Part shown: one piece after another, positions 53,645-63,825 of the stretch | How the letters are laid out: every line of letters starts with the position of its first letter | Numbering within the stretch: the first letter of the stretch is position 1 | Origin: Pseudoalteromonas lipolytica | GTDB lineage: Bacteria; Pseudomonadota; Gammaproteobacteria; Enterobacterales; Alteromonadaceae | Assembly (NCBI RefSeq): GCF_900116435.1 | Contig: NZ_FPAZ01000013.1 | Location: forward strand, 49,103-113,102 | Direction of reading: 5' to 3' | Length of the DNA: 64,000 nt | Program-made: the position numbers and the translations under genes | The notes under the pieces: generated by a model | The model's input: only the letters and a program-made list of their open reading frames with translations | Database searches by the model: none | Told to the model about the DNA's origin: nothing

Positions 53645-55266
53645 TAAACTGCACCTTCGTTCAATGGCAGAGTAATAATAAAGTGAGCGCCTTCATTACT
53701 TAGCTCATCGTAAATAATGCTGCCCCCTAATGCTTGGGTAACTAAATTATAAACGAGGTGCATGCCTAGACCACTTCCACCTTCGCCACGTTTGGTGGTA
53801 ACAAAGGGGTCAAAAATTCGTTTTTTAATCGATTTGTCTACCCCAACGCCATTGTCGAAATAATGAATGACTAAGCTGCTCTCATTACGCTCAACGTCAA
53901 AGGTTATTTCGTTATTTTGATTGTCAGTAAAAGCGTGTATCACGGAGTTACTTAACAGTTGTTGTAAGATCTGTTGCAGCGGCCCTGACTTTGTTTCGAT
54001 GCTAATGTCGTGACTGCAATTAATGTTTACTTTAGGGCTGCGGTATTCAATTTCTGAACGCATTGAGAGCACAACATCACTTAGTAGGTTATGTAAGTTA
54101 ACCAGAGAAGTCATTTCGCCATCTTGGTTTACAGCCACCTTTTTGAAGCTCGACACCAGTTCGGCAGCGCGGTTGAGGTTACGATAAATTAAGTCGAGGT
54201 TTTCAATGCCATCATTTATAAAGCGTTTTAAATGTGCCGATGTTAAGGTTTTTTGTTCAAACAGCGTATTGATTTCAGCCAGCTTGTCACGCAACAGCGT
54301 CGACCCGGTGATCCCCAGACCAATAGGGGTGTTAACTTCGTGTGCGACCCCTGCAACCATTTGGCCCAACGAAGCCATTTTTTCGTTTTCAACGATTTGG
54401 TTTTGATATTGATGCATTCGCTCAAGGGTGTTGAGTAGCTCTTGGTTTGCTTCACGAAGGGCAATGGTTCGCTGATTTACTTTTTCTTCAAGACTTTGGT
54501 TGAGTTGTTTTATCTCTTGTTTGTCTTTTTCATGGCGCTCAATTTGTTTTTGAGTGCGCGCAAGCATGATATTTAAGCTGCCCGCGAGTTGATTTATTTC
54601 ATCAATATTGGTTTTTTGCGCGCGCGTTTCATAATTATGATTTTTAGAAACGTCTTGCAGTAACACACTCAGCTCATCAATGGGGTTTGCAATACGCTTT
54701 TGAATACTTCGCGCAACAAAAAACACTAATACCAGTACGAACAGCGTCAGTAGGATATCAATCATAATTTTATGATTAATGTATTCATTTAATCGGTCTA
54801 GACCACCGCGAATATACACATAGCCAATGGTGCTCCCCTCGTAAACGATAGGGGTAACAAGCTCAATAACCTTATCTTTAACATTAGGTACTAATAAGTC
54901 ATTAATACTACCAACTTTAATCGGAACGGGCGGCGTTTTGCTGGCGTTAAAGCTACTGAAAAAAACCGGTTCATTAGAAAGCTCGTCAATAGAGTAAATA
55001 TGAATGTTTTTTATTAAAGGCACTGACTCAAATGATTTTAAGCGCTCAGTTTCTGTTTCGTTATCGTCGAATAGCACGGTAACTTGTGCGTTGTATGCGA
55101 CAATTTTAGATAAAATAGTAATCTTATCGATGATGAGTGATTTTTGCTCTTTTACATCAAGGAAGGTCGAAATAGAAATTGATAGCGACAAACAGAGTGC
55201 GGTAACTAACATTACTGCGTTAGTTAAAGCTTTGCGAATACTTGTTTGTGCAGAGAATATTGACAT
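53644..55266 (-). CDS. HAMP-domain sensor histidine kinase
   Basis: Membrane kinase of 540 residues. Transmembrane segments near 16-33 and 168-188 flank a periplasmic sensor loop (CHASE8-like, with IYSIDELSNEPVFF). HAMP spans about 190-245 and a coiled coil 245-295. The HisKA-like region MASLGQMVAGVAHEVNTPIG gives the phospho-His, and the HATPase has the N box, GSGLGMHLVYNLV and FDPFVTTKRGEGGSG. No response regulator adjoins. Its one-base overlap with the YfiR gene suggests a functional pair. Phosphorylation target unknown. Confidence 0.88.
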   Translation of the reverse strand: MSIFSAQTSIRKALTNAVMLVTALCLSLSISISTFLDVKEQKSLIIDKITILSKIVAYNAQVTVLFDDNETETERLKSFESVPLIKNIHIYSIDELSNEPVFFSSFNASKTPPVPIKVGSINDLLVPNVKDKVIELVTPIVYEGSTIGYVYIRGGLDRLNEYINHKIMIDILLTLFVLVLVFFVARSIQKRIANPIDELSVLLQDVSKNHNYETRAQKTNIDEINQLAGSLNIMLARTQKQIERHEKDKQEIKQLNQSLEEKVNQRTIALREANQELLNTLERMHQYQNQIVENEKMASLGQMVAGVAHEVNTPIGLGITGSTLLRDKLAEINTLFEQKTLTSAHLKRFINDGIENLDLIYRNLNRAAELVSSFKKVAVNQDGEMTSLVNLHNLLSDVVLSMRSEIEYRSPKVNINCSHDISIETKSGPLQQILQQLLSNSVIHAFTDNQNNEITFDVERNESSLVIHYFDNGVGVDKSIKKRIFDPFVTTKRGEGGSGLGMHLVYNLVTQALGGSIIYDELSNEGAHFIITLPLNEGAV

Positions 55267-55384
55267 GCGCTGTCTAAAGCCAATCTTTTTAATATTATTA
55301 GTAACTTCTTAGTCTAGCAAAGACAACAAAAAGTAACTAAATAATAAGAAAAATATTTCAACAACCAATATTAATTAACGAAAA

Positions 55385-56413
55385 CTAAGCCGCTGAGTAA
55401 ACTGAAAACTTGGTATTTTTGAAGTCAGTTGTGTATTGACCAAATTGTGCTTCAAGAATAGGAGGGTATTTCAAAAAGCTGTTCGCGACGATTGTAAGCT
55501 TACCCTGTTTAGTAAGGTGTTGTTTTGCATTAGCTAAAAACGCTTCAGCAATTGTGTAGTCGGTCGCAATGCCGGTATGAAAAGGTGGATTACTGATTAT
55601 TAAATCAAATTTACCATCAATACTTTCAAGACCATCACTTAATATTGCGTCACCTTGTAAATTGTTTAACGCAAGAGTCTGTGTGGTTGCATAGGTTGCA
55701 AGTGCGCTGACATCACTGCAAGTAAACACAAGTTCAGGGTGTTTAATTCCTAGATAGGCGGCAATTACACCAGCCCCACAGGCAAAATCGAGTACTTTAC
55801 CTTTACTGATATTAGGAGCGTTATTTAATAATACAGCGGTCCCTACATCGAGTGCGCCATGGTTAAATACCCCCGGTACACTGATAGCGGTAAATTCAAG
55901 ATCGCCCGCTTTAACTTGAAATGGCTTGTGGTAACGGCTGATATCAAAACTATCGTTTAATGTCAGCTCAGAAAAAAGGTATAGAATACAGTGTTTGGCG
56001 CTATCGATTTTGTTACTAAAACCACATAAATCCTTAAGCTGTTTTTCTGCTGACTTAACGCCACCTTTGTTTTCACCAACAATAAGAAGCTGTGCATCTT
56101 CTTTACAAATAGCGCGAATATTATCAAGACACATTAAAGCTTCAGGCTTCGCTTTAGGGTAGTAATAGATAACTAAGTCGTAATTCCCTTCAGGCATAGT
56201 GTGATCAACCACCGCGCGTATGCCATTAATTTTACTGGCATACTGTGCATTTGCGTGGTTATAGCTAAATGCAGTTATGGCCGCATTTGGGTTTAATGCT
56301 TTTAGCTCTCGTAAAAAGCCATCTTGTTCAAAGTTAACCACTAAAATGGATTGCCCAACTAACTCTTCGTCGTTGCGAAGTAATAATAAACTGGGGTTGG
56401 TTAACTTACTCAT
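55385..56413 (-). CDS. rsmC: 16S rRNA (guanine-1207-N2)-methyltransferase
   Basis: Modifies G1207 of 16S rRNA using SAM. 342 residues, with a degenerate N-terminal methyltransferase-like domain and an active C-terminal one. Visible: VLDFACGAGVIAAYLGI (motif I, about 208-224), the catalytic ISNPPFHTGI (NPPF) and VANSFLKYPPILE. Length matches E. coli RsmC. It follows trmB on the same strand by 17 bases. Confidence 0.94.
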   Translation of the reverse strand: MSKLTNPSLLLLRNDEELVGQSILVVNFEQDGFLRELKALNPNAAITAFSYNHANAQYASKINGIRAVVDHTMPEGNYDLVIYYYPKAKPEALMCLDNIRAICKEDAQLLIVGENKGGVKSAEKQLKDLCGFSNKIDSAKHCILYLFSELTLNDSFDISRYHKPFQVKAGDLEFTAISVPGVFNHGALDVGTAVLLNNAPNISKGKVLDFACGAGVIAAYLGIKHPELVFTCSDVSALATYATTQTLALNNLQGDAILSDGLESIDGKFDLIISNPPFHTGIATDYTIAEAFLANAKQHLTKQGKLTIVANSFLKYPPILEAQFGQYTTDFKNTKFSVYSAA

Positions 56414-56430
56414 TCTGGCTTTACCTTATG

Positions 56431-57156
56431 TTACTTCGTACGTTCAAACATTAAATCCCATACACCGTGACCTAAACGGTGACCGCGTTGCTCAAATTTA
56501 GTCAACGGGCGAGAATCAGGGCGAGGAACATAATCGTTTGTTTCAGATTGGTTTTTGTAACCTTCTGCAACTTGCATAACTTCTAGCATGTGTTCTGCGT
56601 AATTTTCCCAGTCTGTTGCCATATGGAAAACCCCACCTATTTTTAACTTGCTACGTAGTTTTTGTGCAAATTCAGGTTGCACGATACGACGCTTGTGGTG
56701 ACGCTTTTTATGCCATGGATCAGGGAAAAACAGTTGCAGCTTAGATAAGCTTTCATCGGCAATACAGTCAGCCAACACTTCAATAGCATCGTGCTCAAAT
56801 ACACGTAGATTGGTAATACCCGCTTCATCGGCATCCATTAAACATGCACCCACACCTGGGCGATGTACTTCGATACCAATAAAGTTTAACTCAGGGGCAT
56901 TTTTGGCCATTTCAACAAGTGATTTACCCATACCAAAGCCGATTTCTAATACGATATCGTTATCGTTACCAAAGACGTCTTTCAGGTCGAGCATGCCGTT
57001 TTTATGCTCAAGGCCCATTGTTGGCCAACACTTTTCGATGGCGGCTGCTTGGCCTTTAGTTAGGCGACCTTCGCGCTTAACGAAACTACGAATAGTGCGG
57101 ATATATTTACCCTCTTGCTTTGCTTGCTCGAGGTTAGGGTTACTTGAGTCATTCAT
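56431..57156 (-). CDS. trmB: tRNA (guanine-N7-)-methyltransferase
   Basis: Makes m7G46 in tRNA. 241 residues. Motif I is [15 protein letters not shown], followed by [14 protein letters not shown]; the catalytic/tRNA loop is [17 protein letters not shown], and the C-terminal [19 protein letters not shown] closes the pocket. It is divergent from mutY across a 372-base gap and precedes rsmC. Confidence 0.96.
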   Translation of the reverse strand: MNDSSNPNLEQAKQEGKYIRTIRSFVKREGRLTKGQAAAIEKCWPTMGLEHKNGMLDLKDVFGNDNDIVLEIGFGMGKSLVEMAKNAPELNFIGIEVHRPGVGACLMDADEAGITNLRVFEHDAIEVLADCIADESLSKLQLFFPDPWHKKRHHKRRIVQPEFAQKLRSKLKIGGVFHMATDWENYAEHMLEVMQVAEGYKNQSETNDYVPRPDSRPLTKFEQRGHRLGHGVWDLMFERTK

Positions 57157-57528
57157 ATAATTTGGCCTGATAAAAACACGGACTATAGAAAAAGGGTGCG
57201 TATTATCCCTGACCAGCGCCTTGAGTACAATAGTTAGGACCTGTTTATCTTTCGAGATTAACTTTGCTGTAGTGAATTTGATATTGAGGCAAGGCGGAGT
57301 CTATGACGTGGGTAGGAGACATAATTGGCAAAAGCGCTGTGTCGCTGTTAAATACGCGAATAAATATGCGAAGCGCTTTTGCTCTATTTAAGGACGGATT
57401 AACACTTATATTAACTCTTATTTAATCCTGTAAGGGCAACACGCCTCGATGCTGGGTTTTCACTTGCTTGGCCTAACTAACTGCAATAGACTGAGCCGCA
57501 ATGAGCTTCAGCAAGTAAAGATGTTATT
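57157..57528. other. trmB-mutY intergenic region with long inverted repeat
   Basis: A 372-base gap. An 11-base perfect inverted repeat, GCAAAAGCGCT at 57328-57338 and AGCGCTTTTGC at 57372-57382, encloses 33 bases. Upstream is TTAGGACCTGTTTATCTTTC (57234-57253), which looks like the edge of a repeat element. No coding frame is convincing. It may be a small non-autonomous element or a structured leader. Confidence 0.45.
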
Positions 57529-58605
57529 TTGAATTTAAGCAATAAGGAGTCAACTTGGTTTGCTAACCAAGTGGTTGACTGGTATCACCTTCATGGTCGT
57601 AAGACACTGCCATGGCAGTTAAATAAAACCCCTTACAAAGTATGGATCTCCGAAGTGATGTTGCAACAGACGCAAGTGATCACTGTCATCCCATACTTTG
57701 AGAAGTTTATGCAAAGCTTCCCTGATATTATCGCGCTCGCTAATGCTGATGAAGATCAGGTATTACATCACTGGACTGGGCTTGGTTATTACGCCCGTGC
57801 CCGTAATTTACATAAAACAGCAAAAATAGTCCGTGATAAATACCAAGGTAAGTTTCCTACAACCCTCGAAGAAGTCATGGATTTACCTGGCATTGGCCGC
57901 TCGACTGCAGGCGCTATTTTATCGTTATCGCTGGGTCAACATCACCCTATTTTAGATGGTAATGTTAAGCGGGTTCTTGCGCGGTTCTTTATGGTTGAGG
58001 GCTGGTACGGGGTTAAAAAAGTTGAAAACCAGCTTTGGTCGTTATCGTCTCAGTTAACCCCCAAAGAGTCGGTTACTGAATTTAACCAAGCCATGATGGA
58101 CTTAGGAGCAAGTCTTTGCTCTCGCAGTAAGTTTGATTGTCAGCCATGCCCGTTAAAGAGTAAATGTCAGGCATTTAATCAAGGTAAAGTGAAAGAGTTT
58201 CCACACTCAAAACCTAAAAAAGCGGTGCCTAAAAAAGCGTGTCATCAACTTATTTTAGCCTGTGACAATAAAGTATTAATGGAAAAGCGGCCAAGTAGCG
58301 GTATTTGGGGAGGTTTATTTGGCTTTTTTGAATTTACCGAGTACAGCGAGTTAGAACACTTTTTAGCACAACATGGTTTAACTGGTAACACGCAAGCACT
58401 TGAGGCATTTACCCATGTATTCTCGCATTTTGAATTAACCATTAACCCACATGTGCTAACCTTACCGGCAATTCCTGATTTTATTAACGAGCACCAACTT
58501 GTTTGGTATCCGCTTGACGAATCGGTTGAAGTTGGGTTGGCTGCACCCACTAAAAAGCTGGTTAAACAATTAAGCACAATAGATTACAATAGCATCACGC
58601 AATAA
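57529..58605 (+). CDS. mutY: A/G-specific adenine DNA glycosylase
   Basis: Removes adenine opposite 8-oxoguanine. 358 residues from a TTG start; an ATG eight bases upstream is out of frame and stops at once. The HhH-GPD motif is [14 protein letters not shown] with the catalytic D in [11 protein letters not shown]. The [4Fe-4S] ligands C-x6-C-x2-C-x5-C are in [17 protein letters not shown]. The C-terminal NUDIX-like domain (about 235-345) recognises 8-oxoG. It precedes yggX as in E. coli. Confidence 0.96.
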   Translation: MNLSNKESTWFANQVVDWYHLHGRKTLPWQLNKTPYKVWISEVMLQQTQVITVIPYFEKFMQSFPDIIALANADEDQVLHHWTGLGYYARARNLHKTAKIVRDKYQGKFPTTLEEVMDLPGIGRSTAGAILSLSLGQHHPILDGNVKRVLARFFMVEGWYGVKKVENQLWSLSSQLTPKESVTEFNQAMMDLGASLCSRSKFDCQPCPLKSKCQAFNQGKVKEFPHSKPKKAVPKKACHQLILACDNKVLMEKRPSSGIWGGLFGFFEFTEYSELEHFLAQHGLTGNTQALEAFTHVFSHFELTINPHVLTLPAIPDFINEHQLVWYPLDESVEVGLAAPTKKLVKQLSTIDYNSITQ

Positions 58606-58620
58606 GAGTAGAGAGCAATT

Positions 58621-58893
58621 ATGGCACGTACAGTATTTTGTCAAAAGTTACAAAAAGAAGCTGAAGGCTTAGGCTTCCAACTATACCCAGGTGAGCTTGG
58701 TGAAAAGATTTTCAACAACATCAGCAAAGAAGCGTGGGGCCAATGGCAGCATAAGCAAACAATGCTGATCAATGAAAAACATTTAAATATGATGGACCCA
58801 GAGCACCGTGCTTTTTTAGAAGAGCAAATGGTAGGGTTTTTATTTGAAGGTAAAGACGTAGAAATTGAAGGCTACCGTCCACCTGAAAAATAA
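58621..58893 (+). CDS. yggX: Fe(II) trafficking / oxidative protection protein YggX
   Basis: A 90-residue cytoplasmic protein that protects iron-sulfur clusters and limits oxidative damage. [20 protein letters not shown] with the conserved Cys7, [19 protein letters not shown] and [18 protein letters not shown] are diagnostic. GAGAGCAATT precedes the start. Coupling with mutY (15 bases away) links iron protection to repair of oxidised guanine. Confidence 0.96.
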   Translation: MARTVFCQKLQKEAEGLGFQLYPGELGEKIFNNISKEAWGQWQHKQTMLINEKHLNMMDPEHRAFLEEQMVGFLFEGKDVEIEGYRPPEK

Positions 58894-58896
58894 TAG

Positions 58897-58920
58897 AAAA
58901 GGGCCAAAAGGCCCTTTTTT
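58897..58920. terminator. Terminator of mutY-yggX
   Basis: AAAAGGGCC-AAAA-GGCCCTTTTTT, just past yggX and touching the end of the converging kinase gene. Confidence 0.9.
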
Positions 58921-61681
58921 ATTGCTCGGTTTCAGCTTTTTTAATTTGCTCTTTGAGAAACTGCGCTACCTTAGAGTACTCAATTTCAAAACCATCACGC
59001 AGCTCAATTAGCTCATCGCTGGTTGGCTCTTCGTTTTTGCAAAAGTGCTCAAATTCAGCGGCAAGCTCGGCGACTTTCATCGCACCAATCGTTTTCGAAA
59101 TTGATTTTAGCTGGTGGCACGACGAAATAATGCTGTCGATGTCATGTTCAATGACTCCCGCATTAATATTTTTAGTCAATTGATTACTTTGCTCTAAATA
59201 CATTTTAAAGAAGCGCAGTTTTTTAGCCTCATCGTTATTAATATATTTAGCGAGCATGTTCATATCGATAGGCATAGCTGATTTTTTGGCTTCAACCGAT
59301 GTGCTTTGTGGATTTCTTTTGTTAGACCACTTTAATAAGGTGGATTCAAGCACATTTAATTCAACAGGCTTAGTGATGTAATCATTCATACCAATGCTCA
59401 AGCAACGATCTTTTTCACCTTTAAGCGCATTTGCTGTGATTGCTACTATATACGGTTGTGCATTAATGTCTTCTAGCTGAGAAGCTTCTTCGCGAATACT
59501 TTTTACCATGTCGTAACCTGACATTTTTGGCATGTGTAAGTCGGTGAGAATAATCGCATAGTGATTTTTTCGCCACAGCTCTAAACCTTGTTGGCCATTT
59601 TCTGCCAACTCGACCCCGTAACCGAGTAAATGAAGTTGGTCAGTTAACACTTGCTGGTTTAAAACATTATCTTCCACTAACAGAATAAGCTTATTTTCCT
59701 CGCGCGCTTGTTCAACGCTTAAGTAGTTGTTAAATGTTTTTGCAGAAGTAATTTGCTTTGGCTGATGTAAGCCCGCAGCAACAAGTAGCGACATCATAAA
59801 GTTAGACTTACACAGTGGGGCAGCATTTAAATAGAAAATATTTTTATGATTAACGGCTGCTTCATCTAATTTACTGAGAACGATTACTTGTTGGTGGTTA
59901 TCTTCTAGCGTGTAAAGCAGGCGGCGCAATATATAATTAATGTCCTCCATGCTTTCGATCCCATCGAGAACCCAAATAATATCTTTACTGTCTTGTTCTG
60001 CTTCTATTTTTTCGTTGCTGTCGGCAATGACGGCGGTGGCCCCCATAAACGAGAGATAGCGCGTTAATAGTTTTTTACGGCCATCATGATTCGTAACAAC
60101 CACAACGCGCTGATCTTTAATGACGTGTTTATGTGCAAAATCGACTTTACCTTGCGTGCTAAAAGGAAGTTCTACAATAAATTCACTGCCGATACCCAAG
60201 TCACTGGTGACAGAAATAGTGCCCAGCATAAGCTCTGTTAAGCTTTTACAAATGGATAACCCTAGGCCTGTTCCACCGTATTCACGCGTAATTGAGCTTT
60301 CGGCTTGTATAAAGGGATTAAATATTTCGCCAAGTTGTGCGCGTGTCATCCCTTTGCCATTATCAGAAACACCAAAGCGTAAGGTGTAGTGATCGGTGGT
60401 ATTTTGCACCACTTCTACTGATATTTTTACGCAGCCTTTACGGTTATCATCGGTGGTGGTGAACTTAATGGCGTTACTACATAGGTTGTACAGTACTTGG
60501 CGTACGCGAACAGTATCTCCAATTAGGTTGGTTGGAATGTCGGGGGCAATGGCAAGCTCAAGGTCAAGATCGCGCTTTCTCGCGACAGAGGACAACACCC
60601 GCGCGACCTCTTCAATGGTGTCTGACACTGAAAATGGCGTATTGTCTATATTAAGTTTACCCGCCTCGATTTTAGAAAAATCAAGAATATCATCCAAAAT
60701 TCCCAATAATGAAAACGCTGAGTCTCTAATAATGGTGCTTAATCTATGTTGCGCTCCATCAAGTTCTGTTTGACGCAGTAAATCAATTGTACCAATCACG
60801 CCATTCATGGGAGTGCGAATTTCATGACTCATGGTTGCTAAAAAGGTCGTTTTGGTTTCGTTTGCTTGTTCTGCTTTTAAGGTGGCTTGTTCAAGGGCCA
60901 GTGTTCTGCTTTGTACCTCTGCTTCAAGACCGCTTTGTAGTTTTTCTAAGTCTTGCTGAGCGGCTTTGTTTTCGGTAATAACCGACAACACTTTATTAAG
61001 TAATTGATTAATGTTTTTAGCGACTTTATCTAAGCCAAAATCGAGCTCTTCTGACACCTGCGTTTGATAATCGGCATTTTGTGTTATTACCATTAATTCG
61101 TTGCTGAGTGATTCGCTGTTTTTCATAAAACGCTTATTAATTAATACACTCAAGGCAAATGATAAAATAACTAAAGCTAAAAGCGTTAAACCCGCGAGGG
61201 CATACGAGAGCGCGGCTGATTCTATGATTGGTAGCTGCTGTGGATGTTGTTTTACTATAAGCTCACCAACGGGTTGATCATTCAGCTCAAGCACCGTATG
61301 AATAATTGTGCCTTGAGCAAGTTGCTGGTCCACTTTACTTGAAGCGATAAGCGCCTCTTTGTTATTAGCGTAGACAAGCGATGCATCGCCATTAATTTCG
61401 TATCTATATAAGTAGTAATCAAAATCTTTATTAAGCAATAGGCTTAAATCGAGTACTTCTTTAACTTTATCTTGTCCAGGCATAGTGAGTGCGCTGATAA
61501 GTGGTGCAGATAATAACTCTGAAACTTCTATTGCAGTTAAGCGAGGTGGCTCTGTTTGCTTCGGCGCGTTACTGGTTGGGTAAAAGGAGTAAGCAACCAC
61601 CGCTAATAGGGTGATAACTACGTTTGTTATTATAAAAAGAGGTAATAGGCCTTTTACAGTAGAGGTCGATTTACTCGGCAT
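58919..61681 (-). CDS. BarA/GacS-like hybrid histidine kinase
   Basis: Membrane hybrid kinase of 920 residues. Transmembrane segments near 14-33 and 160-182 bracket a periplasmic sensor. HAMP-like and coiled-coil regions precede HisKA with [20 protein letters not shown] (H about 287), HATPase with [20 protein letters not shown], a degenerate receiver at about 525-640 (acidic pair replaced, [10 protein letters not shown]), a canonical receiver at about 668-790 ([27 protein letters not shown]), and a C-terminal Hpt ([15 protein letters not shown]). The layout matches BarA/GacS, whose partner UvrY/GacA feeds CsrA through small RNAs; csrA is in this window. Which partner it has here is unknown. 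Confidence 0.85.
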   Translation of the reverse strand: MPSKSTSTVKGLLPLFIITNVVITLLAVVAYSFYPTSNAPKQTEPPRLTAIEVSELLSAPLISALTMPGQDKVKEVLDLSLLLNKDFDYYLYRYEINGDASLVYANNKEALIASSKVDQQLAQGTIIHTVLELNDQPVGELIVKQHPQQLPIIESAALSYALAGLTLLALVILSFALSVLINKRFMKNSESLSNELMVITQNADYQTQVSEELDFGLDKVAKNINQLLNKVLSVITENKAAQQDLEKLQSGLEAEVQSRTLALEQATLKAEQANETKTTFLATMSHEIRTPMNGVIGTIDLLRQTELDGAQHRLSTIIRDSAFSLLGILDDILDFSKIEAGKLNIDNTPFSVSDTIEEVARVLSSVARKRDLDLELAIAPDIPTNLIGDTVRVRQVLYNLCSNAIKFTTTDDNRKGCVKISVEVVQNTTDHYTLRFGVSDNGKGMTRAQLGEIFNPFIQAESSITREYGGTGLGLSICKSLTELMLGTISVTSDLGIGSEFIVELPFSTQGKVDFAHKHVIKDQRVVVVTNHDGRKKLLTRYLSFMGATAVIADSNEKIEAEQDSKDIIWVLDGIESMEDINYILRRLLYTLEDNHQQVIVLSKLDEAAVNHKNIFYLNAAPLCKSNFMMSLLVAAGLHQPKQITSAKTFNNYLSVEQAREENKLILLVEDNVLNQQVLTDQLHLLGYGVELAENGQQGLELWRKNHYAIILTDLHMPKMSGYDMVKSIREEASQLEDINAQPYIVAITANALKGEKDRCLSIGMNDYITKPVELNVLESTLLKWSNKRNPQSTSVEAKKSAMPIDMNMLAKYINNDEAKKLRFFKMYLEQSNQLTKNINAGVIEHDIDSIISSCHQLKSISKTIGAMKVAELAAEFEHFCKNEEPTSDELIELRDGFEIEYSKVAQFLKEQIKKAETEQ

Positions 61682-61908
61682 GGGTCTTATCCAATAATTT
61701 TACAGCAAAATTAAGCAGTTCCTTGATGGTAGAACAATCCTACCATCAACGAAGAAAAATTCACCACGTTTTTACCTAAGGAAACCAAATAACAATTAGA
61801 GTAAACTATCAGAAAGCGTCAGTTTGATGCTTAAATAACCGTAAAAGTATTAAAAATAGCAATCTTGATGGAAAACTGTTCAAACAGTTATAAAGCTCAA
61901 AAAAAAAG

Positions 61909-61937
61909 TTGACTTGCGAAGGCAAAACCCGTTTAAT
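61909..61937 (+). promoter_or_regulatory. Strong sigma-70 promoter of the tRNA array
   Basis: TTGACT at 61909-61914 and TTTAAT at 61932-61937 are spaced by exactly 17 bases. A GC-rich discriminator (ACGCCGCACG) follows, the type associated with stringent control of stable RNA. The start would fall only a few bases before the first tRNA, and an A-tract precedes the -35. Confidence 0.85.
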
Positions 61938-61946
61938 ACGCCGCAC

Positions 61947-62022
61947 GCCCAGATAGCTCAGTCGGTAGAGCAGAGGATTGAAAATCCTCGTGTCGGTGGT
62001 TCGATTCCGCCTCTGGGCACCA
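61947..62022 (+). tRNA. tRNA-Phe (GAA), copy 1
   Basis: 76 bases with encoded CCA. The acceptor GCCCAGA pairs with TCTGGGC, and the anticodon stem AGGAT/ATCCT encloses the loop with GAA. The T arm carries TTCGATT. It is the first gene of the array. Confidence 0.97.
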
Positions 62023-62096
62023 TTATTAAAAATATTGGTGTTTTAAATCAAAAGATTATAACATTAATATAGTGCAGAAGCACACAGCTTTAGTGT

Positions 62097-62172
<76 letters not shown>

Positions 62173-62207
62173 TTTATTAAAAGTCTAGTTAATTAACTAG
62201 TTTTTAA

Positions 62208-62283
62208 GCCCAGATAGCTCAGTCGGTAGAGCAGAGGATTGAAAATCCTCGTGTCGGTGGTTCGATTCCGCCTCTGGGCACCA
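62208..62283 (+). tRNA. tRNA-Phe (GAA), copy 2
   Basis: Identical over all 76 bases to the copy at 61947-62022, which indicates a recent tandem duplication or gene conversion of the Phe-Thr pair. Confidence 0.97.
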
Positions 62284-62340
62284 TTATTTGATAATTACTT
62301 TTAAAGTGATTATAGTGCGCAACGCACACCGTTTTAGTGT

Positions 62341-62416
<76 letters not shown>

Positions 62417-62538
62417 TTTTTCCTAGCGTCCCGCTAAAATCTAAAATATCGTTTCCTACTAAAATATACTTTCCCTACAAAAATACCTGTATTCGTCGTA
62501 ACTGACGGAGGCGATTTTGCGAACGCCAGAAAGCAAAA

Positions 62539-62596
62539 AACCGCGATAAAGAAACTCAGATTAAGTTTGGCGACTTAAGTTTCTAACGCGGCTTTC
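62539..62596 (+). terminator. Long nested hairpin, likely end of the tRNA operon
   Basis: Nested complementary arms occur: CCGCG with CGCGG, AGAAAC with GTTTCT, and TTAAGT with ACTTAA. The hairpin is flanked by an A run and CTTT. It is 120 bases past the last tRNA. It may be an imperfect terminator or a structured RNA; the final T run is weak. Confidence 0.45.
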
Positions 62597-62669
62597 ATAA
62601 ACAACTCAAAATGTTTATATGGCTATATTAGCTGTAGGGTAATCCTGTGTCTAGTGGTAAGCCAAAAAA

Positions 62670-63305
62670 TTGCTGACTATCGTTCCAGTCGAATTTCAAT
62701 TGACTAGAAAATTAAAAAATAATTTTTCATCAAGCCTAAATACGGTAAGTGATCATTGCGGCAAAAAGAAACAAGTGTTCTTTGCTTTAGAAGTCCTTGC
62801 AGCTACAAAATCAGATACTCAAACATTAATTTTGGGGCATATTGCATATCACCATGCCAAGCATGGTAAATTTAACTCATCAGCATCAGCAATCGCTAAA
62901 CATTTAAGTTATTCGATAAATGCAGTTAAAAACGGTCTTAAAAAGCTTCTAGAGCCACTCGAAGACGAAAAAGAGCCTTTGTTAATTGAGTCTGCTAATC
63001 CTTCGAGCTATAGCCGCACATTGCATTTAAACATGAAACACCCTTTAGGCTATCGTTTATTGCAAAGCTACACGCAGATGCTTAATAAACAACAATCGAG
63101 CAACACGCTACGCTTATACTCAGTTCAGCTTCATTTATTTGATTCTAAAAGTCGCTATGACTCTCGCCATCAACATAAAATGCTCATGCTACAGGCCTTG
63201 ATAACCAGTAAAATTAAAGCTGGTAAAATTGCCACAAGAAATAAACGCGATACATACCAACAAAGCATTTCACAGCTAGCAAACAAGCTAGGTTGGCATA
63301 TATGA
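62670..63305 (+). CDS. Helix-turn-helix protein, N-terminal part of a split gene
   Basis: 211 residues from a TTG; no ATG exists near the N-terminus, so the true 5' end may be lost. A winged-helix-like segment at about 70-95 (SSASAIAKHLSYSINAVKNG) is followed by a beta-like stretch and a long helical region. The frame ends at LGWHI then TGA, in the turn of a second helix-turn-helix that continues in the next frame. It resembles replication-initiator or Rep-type HTH proteins in layout, but no family is recognised. Read with 63302-63493 it forms one gene with a one-base shift. Confidence 0.5.
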   Translation: MLTIVPVEFQLTRKLKNNFSSSLNTVSDHCGKKKQVFFALEVLAATKSDTQTLILGHIAYHHAKHGKFNSSASAIAKHLSYSINAVKNGLKKLLEPLEDEKEPLLIESANPSSYSRTLHLNMKHPLGYRLLQSYTQMLNKQQSSNTLRLYSVQLHLFDSKSRYDSRHQHKMLMLQALITSKIKAGKIATRNKRDTYQQSISQLANKLGWHI

Positions 63306-63493
63306 CTGTAAAATCGCTGATCGAAACTATGCTAGAAGTTGGCCTGCTGTCTGCGATGAAAGAAAAGCTTAAGCATGTATGTAAATTTGTGTTTAGGTTT
63401 AAACAGCCGGTTAAAGTTAAATCTAAGAATACACACAGTGTTCAACTGCCGATTTCAGCCCCTATAGAGCGTTACCGCGATCCTGTAATTTAG
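63302..63493 (+). CDS. C-terminal part of the split helix-turn-helix protein
   Basis: ATG overlaps the previous stop (ATGA at 63302-63305). The 63 residues begin MTVKSLIETMLEVGLLS, which is exactly the recognition helix and following helix expected after SQLANKLGWHI in the other frame. Aligning the two HTHs, IAKHLSYSINAVKNGL and LANKLGWHIMTVKSLI need no gap, so a one-base loss at the CATATATG run, or a -1 shift, is the likely cause. Independent translation by ATGA coupling is possible. The tail is basic. Confidence 0.5.
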   Translation: MTVKSLIETMLEVGLLSAMKEKLKHVCKFVFRFKQPVKVKSKNTHSVQLPISAPIERYRDPVI

Positions 63494-63825
63494 ATCCAAT
63501 CAAATTTTTTACTGCCTCGTTTGGTAGGGCGTTAGTGTGCCTGTTATATTTTTTAAAGATAAAGTAAGCCTTTAAAAAGATTATAGCAACAGCTAAAAGC
63601 TATTAATTGAGCAGAGTTATTTAGAAATTTTTTTTACATAACTCCTAAGGTTATCACTTTATCTCCTAGGTTTTAAATTAGTGATATTCAATTTCGGGGA
63701 TTGATAAGTTCGTGCTTAATGTAGCTAATTTAGTAAGATTAGGATTTAAGTTTATGATAGCTTTAAATACTCATAGATAAAAAAGAGTAAAATAAGCGTA
63801 ACTTCATTTAAAGGGATTGATTTAC
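63494..63825. other. AT-rich intergenic region of the island
   Basis: 332 bases, noticeably richer in A and T than the housekeeping parts, with no convincing gene. TAACTCCTAAGGTTA (63641-63655) and a related CTCCTAGGTT about 20 bases later look like paired sites or short repeats. It carries the promoter of the ATPase gene. Confidence 0.4.

Noticed and set aside
60396..60773. 125-residue frame opposite the hybrid kinase
   Set aside because: Antisense shadow of the conserved HATPase/HisKA region.
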